The notes below the pieces were generated by a model that saw only the letters and a list, made by a program, of their open reading frames with translations, made no database searches and was not told the DNA's origin. A stretch of DNA of 35,026 nt, taken from positions 1-35,026 of IMG/VR virus record IMGVR_UViG_3300021961_009547. One strand, 5' to 3'. The position numbers were made by a program, and so were the translations under genes. This stretch comes from a virus. Every line of letters starts with the position of its first letter. The first letter of the stretch is position 1. This document shows positions 30,826 to 35,026 of this stretch, one piece after another.

Positions 30826-31419
30826 TTATGTTCTTCCGTTGATTACTTTGTATATATGTTTCCAGTGTTTTACTCTTGTGATATTTTGGTGTTTAAATTT
30901 GCGATTGTATACGTGGTCGACTAACAACGGTTTTAAACCATATTCTAATCCTAACAGTGCATTCTCTGGTTTGTCTTCTACCCACCATAATCCTGTGCCA
31001 TGGAATTCTGCCAGTGCTGAATCTTTGTCAGCACCTGTATCTAGGATAAAGAAGTTTTCAAACACTGTGCCACCAAACAGTTCTTGCAATCTCCTCTTCC
31101 GTAGTTCTTGTGCTGGTATGTCTGTGGTTTGTGATGTTATAGGGATGAATGTCCATCCCTCTGCGTGTAGCAATTTGACCCAGGTTTGAGATTCAGGCAG
31201 TGGAGTTTGTGTGCTCATCCACGCTGAATTGTTAAACTCTTTGATTAGCTCTTCTTTTTTCTTTTTAGTTATTCCGTATCTTCGGTCCATAGAATAGAGT
31301 TTTTCTTTACCTAATTTTTGTTGGTAACCTTTAGTTAACATCCAGTTAGAAAAATGATTCTCCCATTCTAAGAGTACACCATCCACGTCTGTGAGTATGA
31401 TTCTATTTGATTGAGGCAT
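30826..31419 (-). CDS. HAD-family phosphatase
   Basis: The 197-residue protein has the HAD motif I TDVDGVL (Asp11 nucleophile, Asp13), motif II ITSQTTD and motif IV WWVEDKPENA. It is a small-molecule phosphatase, perhaps for a nucleotide or sugar phosphate. It overlaps the preceding 152-residue gene by 17 bases. Similar HAD proteins are common in marine T4-like phages. Confidence 0.85.
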   Translation of the reverse strand: MPQSNRIILTDVDGVLLEWENHFSNWMLTKGYQQKLGKEKLYSMDRRYGITKKKKEELIKEFNNSAWMSTQTPLPESQTWVKLLHAEGWTFIPITSQTTDIPAQELRKRRLQELFGGTVFENFFILDTGADKDSALAEFHGTGLWWVEDKPENALLGLEYGLKPLLVDHVYNRKFKHQNITRVKHWKHIYKVINGRT

Positions 31420-31861
31420 CTTCCATTCCCGCTACTCTTAATTTAACGATATTGGTAAGTTGCCATTGTTTTTGATCGAGACCTTTAATAATACCAAGCC
31501 ATTTATTTCTTAGTAGTGCAAATTCTAATACTATTTTTTCCATATCAACTACATCTGATTCTCCGTCAACATATTTTTCAACATCTCGCGATGATAGTGC
31601 TCTTTGATAATTTTCTAAATATTTTTTAAATGTTTTAGATCTAAGTTGTCTTTTTTCGATGTTAAGATACTCTAATATGGCTTCTATTTCTTGCAATTGA
31701 TTAAAACGATGTTCAACTACACCGGGCAGAGCCGCTGATGCCTTTTCAAGATTACCGTATATTTTTACTTCACGTTTGGCTTCATTCAGTTCATTGTAAA
31801 AATGCTGTATACATTCTGGAATTTTACTAACTTCTTTACTAATGTCTGTGTACCAACTCAT
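31403..31861 (-). CDS. Conserved phage protein downstream of uvsX (152 residues)
   Basis: The 152-residue product is almost entirely helical and coiled-coil-like, with RALSSRDVEKYVDGESDVVDM and EFALLRNKWLGIIKGLDQKQWQL. From memory it closely resembles a widely conserved marine T4-like phage protein without assigned function. Being a helical protein next to uvsX, it might be the recombination mediator (UvsY role), but no sequence proof is seen. It overlaps the 83-residue gene by 4 bases. Confidence 0.8.
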   Translation of the reverse strand: MSWYTDISKEVSKIPECIQHFYNELNEAKREVKIYGNLEKASAALPGVVEHRFNQLQEIEAILEYLNIEKRQLRSKTFKKYLENYQRALSSRDVEKYVDGESDVVDMEKIVLEFALLRNKWLGIIKGLDQKQWQLTNIVKLRVAGMEDASIK

Positions 31862-32109
31862 TGTTCGTCGTAAAATCCTTCTCCCTCGTCTTCTTCTAAA
31901 CTCTCTTCATCATCTAATACAATTTGTACTGCTTGTTCTAAACGATCATCGTGCTCACCTGCGGCTTTTAACACTCTGGTATCAATTCCAACATCTATTA
32001 GTGTTTTAACATAATCCACAGCACAATCTAGTTTAACTCTTTCGGGAAGATAGTTTGATATTGACGTCCAAATTTCTTCAATTTGATTAGGCGTCATCTG
32101 ATTCTCCAT
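31858..32109 (-). CDS. Small acidic conserved phage protein (83 residues)
   Basis: The 83-residue protein has a helical part (NQIEEIWTSISNYLPERVKLD) and a very acidic tail of Glu and Asp (from about residue 67). I recall relatives in marine T4-like phages. It overlaps uvsX by 23 bases; starting at Met5 would cut this to 11. Function is unknown. Confidence 0.75.
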   Translation of the reverse strand: MENQMTPNQIEEIWTSISNYLPERVKLDCAVDYVKTLIDVGIDTRVLKAAGEHDDRLEQAVQIVLDDEESLEEDEGEGFYDEQ

Positions 32110-33160
32110 TTTTTACTGTCTCCTGTTCTGATGTTACAAAATTATGATTATGAAAGTCTTTCATAATACTATCTAATTTATCACCAGTCCAGTTTTTTCT
32201 GAACTCTGCAATAGTGTTCTTATCAGACCCTGTATATGCTAACTTGTTTCCTTGTTTTACGAGCAGACCTTTTTTCTCAAATAGATCCACTAATCCAGAG
32301 TATGGATCCATACCAGTATCATATGGAATCTTAACTTGCACTGATTCAAATGGTTTAGCATAACGAGTCTTCATCACTTTACAAGCGGCTCTTATACCTC
32401 TAACTTCAGATATTTTATTACCGTCTTCGTCCTCTTTTAGTTTTAGTTTCTTCATTGCAATCACAATAGATGACGCATAGATAAATCCTTGTCCGCCTGA
32501 TATTTTGTCATCTGGATCAAACATATCCTGCGATGCATAAGTGTGATTGGTTGCTATCAATCCCACATTGTAGGATCCAAACATATTCACACAGTTACGC
32601 ACAAGAGCTGTCAGTGCTTTAGGTTTTCTTCCTAAATCACCTTTCATTTCTCCTGCTTCAAACTGATTGACATCAGTTGGGGTCAATAACATACCCAACG
32701 AATCTATTACAAATAAAATTTTTGGAGCACTTTCTCTATTCTCTGAGTGCTCTTCTTTATAACCTTTCATAAACTCAGAAATAGTTTTGGCCACATCGTC
32801 TACCATAGAGATAGACAGTTTTAATAATTTGTCTTCTGATGTGTCTACTCCTAGTGCCTGAAGCCAGCTCTCATCTAGAGCATTCTCTGTGTCTACTAAT
32901 ATCACATAGATGCCCTGTGCCTGAGCATTTTTAATAATGTTACCTGAAGCAATATAAGATTTACCCGCACCTGACTCTCCTGCTAGTACAGAAACTTTTC
33001 CTAATGGAATACCTTTATTGAAATCGCCTGAGATAAGATAGTTCAATGCGAAATTGCCTGTTGAGATCCAGTCTGTGGGATCATTAAATCCTAAACCTAA
33101 TCCTTGAATTGATTTAGTGATACTCTTTCTAAATTTTGTTATATCAAATGGTTTTGTCAT
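32087..33160 (-). CDS. uvsX: UvsX RecA-like recombinase
   Basis: The 357-residue protein has a RecA/UvsX core: Walker A GESGAGKS (61-68), a VDTENAL segment, Walker B ILFVIDSLGML and NHTYASQDMF. UvsX polymerises on single-strand DNA and catalyses strand exchange in recombination-dependent replication. It has its own sigma70-type promoter whose -10 is only 6 bases from the ATG, so the message should be leaderless. Confidence 0.93.
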   Translation of the reverse strand: MTKPFDITKFRKSITKSIQGLGLGFNDPTDWISTGNFALNYLISGDFNKGIPLGKVSVLAGESGAGKSYIASGNIIKNAQAQGIYVILVDTENALDESWLQALGVDTSEDKLLKLSISMVDDVAKTISEFMKGYKEEHSENRESAPKILFVIDSLGMLLTPTDVNQFEAGEMKGDLGRKPKALTALVRNCVNMFGSYNVGLIATNHTYASQDMFDPDDKISGGQGFIYASSIVIAMKKLKLKEDEDGNKISEVRGIRAACKVMKTRYAKPFESVQVKIPYDTGMDPYSGLVDLFEKKGLLVKQGNKLAYTGSDKNTIAEFRKNWTGDKLDSIMKDFHNHNFVTSEQETVKNGESDDA

Positions 33161-33166
33161 ATGTGT

Positions 33167-33195
33167 ATATTAACACCAAGTAGCCACACTGTCAA
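33167..33195 (-). promoter_or_regulatory. Sigma70-type promoter of uvsX
   Basis: The minus strand has a perfect TTGACA (33190-33195), a 17-base spacer and TAATAT (33167-33172). The predicted start of transcription is at or next to the A of the ATG (33160). Confidence 0.6.
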
Positions 33196-33212
33196 CAGAA
33201 TGACTACTTGGT
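33175..33212. repeat. Inverted repeat between gp32 and uvsX
   Basis: Perfect 9-base arms ACCAAGTAG (33175-33183) and CTACTTGGT (33204-33212), with a 20-base loop, lie 11 bases past the gp32 stop. The loop contains the uvsX -35. No T run follows, so an operator or mRNA 3' hairpin is likelier than a strong terminator. Confidence 0.55.
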
Positions 33213-33223
33213 AAACTAAGGGT

Positions 33224-34189
33224 TTATTTTGCTTGTCTTGATCTAATTAATTTCAAGATATCCTCAGCTCTTTTAGCACTATCACCTGTGGGTTGTGCTT
33301 GTGGAGCCGGAGCCGCTTCTGCTTTAGGTTCTTCTTTAACAGCTTCTGCTGGTGCAGGTGCTGGTGTTGAAGTTTCCGCAGTTGCAGAACCTCTTTGAGG
33401 TGCAGATACGCCTGCTGGTCTATAGTATTGACCGTATTTTTCCAGATCGTATGCTTCACCATTCACAGACTGTTCAAATAATTCTTTGATTATTTTAACT
33501 TCTGCATCAGTAGGTTCTTTTGGTCTGAATTCAGATAGAGTATGCAATCCGTGTTTGTCAATTGCCGCTCTCTCTGCTTCATCCAATGCTCTTTCTCTTC
33601 TTGACCATTTTGAGGTTGAGTAATCAGCATACCCACCTTTTGAAGTTTTAGTTATTCTAAAATCCACTCCTCTCACAGAGTCAGTTGGTAACTCTTCCAT
33701 TTCTGGATCTAGTAATGCCGCTCTGATGATGTTGAAGATTTGAGGTCCAATAATGAATCTTCTAATTGGATTCTCAGGTGTTGTATCCTCTGCTAATGGA
33801 TTTTGTACAACAAAACCTTGAAAGATATAAGATTTTTTCTTCCAATATTTTCTGCCCATGTCCTCCATGGATTTGTCTTTAAACCATGGTCTAACTTCAG
33901 TTAGTACTGGGCAAGTTTTTCCATACATCTCCATACACGGTACCTGTACCTGTACTGGTCTTGAATCTGCTTGTCCTTTAATTCCGTTGAAAGGCAATTT
34001 GATCATTGCTCTCTCGGTCCAGAAAAAAGTATTGTTTGTATCGGAATCAGGTAAGAAACGTACTACCGCTTCCTGTCCTTCCTGTATGTTCCAATGTGGG
34101 TAGATGGCGTTGTCGCCGCCTGTGTTGGAAGTGGAGCGATTCACTTCTTGATCTTTTAATTTCGCTCTTATTTCAGCTAGTGTTGCCAT
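33224..34189 (-). CDS. 32: Single-stranded DNA-binding protein, gp32 type
   Basis: The 321-residue protein has the gp32 plan: a short basic N-terminal domain for self-association, an OB-fold core (EAVVRFLPDSD, FIIGPQIFNII) and a long Pro/Ala/Glu-rich tail ending AEDILKLIRSRQAK. Only two Cys (85, 93) remain where T4 gp32 has a His-Cys3 zinc site, so zinc binding is doubtful. AAGGAGG (34198-34204) stands 8 bases from the ATG. It coats single strands and works with UvsX. Confidence 0.9.
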   Translation of the reverse strand: MATLAEIRAKLKDQEVNRSTSNTGGDNAIYPHWNIQEGQEAVVRFLPDSDTNNTFFWTERAMIKLPFNGIKGQADSRPVQVQVPCMEMYGKTCPVLTEVRPWFKDKSMEDMGRKYWKKKSYIFQGFVVQNPLAEDTTPENPIRRFIIGPQIFNIIRAALLDPEMEELPTDSVRGVDFRITKTSKGGYADYSTSKWSRRERALDEAERAAIDKHGLHTLSEFRPKEPTDAEVKIIKELFEQSVNGEAYDLEKYGQYYRPAGVSAPQRGSATAETSTPAPAPAEAVKEEPKAEAAPAPQAQPTGDSAKRAEDILKLIRSRQAK

Positions 34190-34269
34190 AATGTAAGCCT
34201 CCTTGTTTGCCTATGTTTGTTTTTGTTTTGCCTAAATGTATATTAGACATAAAGAATAATATACACACT

Positions 34270-34280
34270 TATTTATCTTG
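34270..34280 (-). promoter_or_regulatory. CAAGATAAATA element upstream of gp32
   Basis: The same 11-mer as at 839-849, in the same orientation, 81 bases before the gp32 ATG. GATAAATA resembles the late -10. No clear sigma70 or MotA-type site is visible in the 122-base gap 34190-34311. Confidence 0.3.
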
Positions 34281-34311
34281 TGTCTAGTAAAATATTATAT
34301 TATTTTGGTAA

Positions 34312-35010
34312 TTAGATGCCTGCTAATTTAATGATAGCATCTAGTTCTGTGGATTCTTTTTTAGCATCAGCGGCCGCTTTCTTCATGGGCTCTGTTTTGT
34401 TGCCGTCTTTATCTAGATCCAAGAAATCTGGTTTTGATGCTTCGTTCTTTGGAAACTCTTCCGGGAAACTGCCGTATTCTTTCACGTAGTCCTCGTAACT
34501 GCCTTTGAATCCTGCCGCCAACGCTTTTTTGTAATGTTCCTTGCTTGGGTCTGCATATTCTGCCTCTGAGAAAAATTCTTCCAGTTGTAAACCTGCTTGT
34601 TCAATGGCATCTTTCAGTGTGTATTTCTTGCCACCTACTTCAAACTCGTCACCTGGTTTCATACCAGCCGCTTTGGCCTTGTTCACTGCTTGAGCAAATT
34701 CGTTGCCTTCGCCGACTTTTGATTGCATACGCTGTGTTTCGTAATCGTAATCTTCCTGTGCGGCCTTTAGTGCTTCCTCGTGCTCATCACCACCTGGTTG
34801 TATCATTTGGGTGGCAAGGTCGCTGTCCACTCTGGCATTGCCTTCGTACTCGTATTCGCCCTGCAAGGATTTAGGATCAACTTTTCCGTTCACTGCTTTG
34901 TAGTGTATTTTGCCATATGCTGTCTCGCCATCATCACCATATAACTCATAATCAAATGACCCTTCGTAATCTGTCTCTGGATTTTCATTCACAGAATCCA
35001 TTGTCGACAT
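34312..35010 (-). CDS. Acidic phage protein with EF-hand-like tail, probably 5'-incomplete
   Basis: The frame from ATG 35010 gives 232 residues, but it is open without a stop to the window edge, so the gene may begin outside. The product is highly acidic: it opens with DYEGSFDYELYGDD and ends with KPDFLDLDKDGNKTEPMKK, an EF-hand-like D-x-D-x-D-G loop. From memory, this tail occurs on several marine T4-like phage proteins. A structural or assembly role is possible. GC is higher than in the glycan region. Confidence 0.6.
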   Translation of the reverse strand: MSTMDSVNENPETDYEGSFDYELYGDDGETAYGKIHYKAVNGKVDPKSLQGEYEYEGNARVDSDLATQMIQPGGDEHEEALKAAQEDYDYETQRMQSKVGEGNEFAQAVNKAKAAGMKPGDEFEVGGKKYTLKDAIEQAGLQLEEFFSEAEYADPSKEHYKKALAAGFKGSYEDYVKEYGSFPEEFPKNEASKPDFLDLDKDGNKTEPMKKAAADAKKESTELDAIIKLAGI

Positions 35011-35026
35011 TCTTCTCTCATCGTAG

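Noticed and set aside
31403-31861. Naming the 152-residue protein UvsY
   Set aside because: Position and helical nature fit, but I see no convincing sequence match to UvsY.
34190-34311. T4-type middle (MotA) promoter before gp32
   Set aside because: No MotA-box-like TGCTTTA plus TATAAT arrangement is found.

Overview
The window looks like part of the genome of a marine, T4-like (myovirus) bacteriophage. Recognisable T4-type replication and recombination genes are spread from about 10 to 34 kb: a gp41/DnaB-type helicase, a gp61-type primase, the UvsW helicase, the UvsX recombinase, the gp32 single-strand binding protein and a probable gp62 clamp-loader subunit. They come with small conserved genes, late-promoter-like TATAAATA/TTAAATA elements, a four-tRNA cluster and very tight packing, with many ATGA or TAATG junctions. 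The low GC content, a bacterial FdxA ferredoxin and abundant surface-sugar genes suggest a Gram-negative marine host. The exact host cannot be fixed from the sequence. No stretch longer than 300 bases lacks a gene; the longest gaps (690-910 and 1106-1252) hold promoters, dyads and a terminator.

Layout. 1-3131 is a host-like cargo region: the 5' part of a Gram-negative outer-membrane porin (minus strand, runs off the left edge), a 64-residue protein with a structured leader, a nitronate-monooxygenase-like flavoprotein, a compact FTR1-type iron permease, and tRNAs Thr(UGU), Ala(UGC), Ser(UGA) and Glu(UUC). 3153-9677 carries an SGNH hydrolase, three radical SAM enzymes, two sulfotransferase-like proteins, a short-chain dehydrogenase, a 65-residue basic protein and an FkbM methyltransferase. 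9713-20279 is mostly replication genes on the minus strand: a 67-residue protein, FdxA, gp41, gp61, a late structural protein, a very short DnaE-like polymerase protein, small conserved genes, a zinc-finger protein, probable gp62, an inserted SGNH gene, UvsW and a 446-residue unknown. 20348-31419 is a surface-glycan region: a SprT-like protease, a tight seven-gene minus operon (20802-26989), a four-gene plus operon (27024-29732), and a glycosyltransferase and HAD phosphatase. 31403-35010 holds two conserved phage genes, UvsX, gp32 and a large acidic protein at the right edge.

How the genes may work together (inference). Strong sigma70-type promoters lie before the 446-residue gene/uvsW operon, uvsX and the minus glycan operon, as expected of early genes read by host polymerase. 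Many accessory genes and the structural gene instead have TTAAATA or TATAAATA only 5-16 bases before the start codon and no Shine-Dalgarno, which suggests late, nearly leaderless messages. Functionally the cargo falls into two themes. One is iron and redox: porin, FTR1, FdxA, a flavoprotein and three Fe-S radical SAM enzymes. The other is cell-surface or virion glycan building: four KpsS-like paralogues, GT61, GT-A and DUF115-like enzymes, three FkbM methyltransferases, sulfotransferases and a kinase-nucleotidyltransferase fusion.
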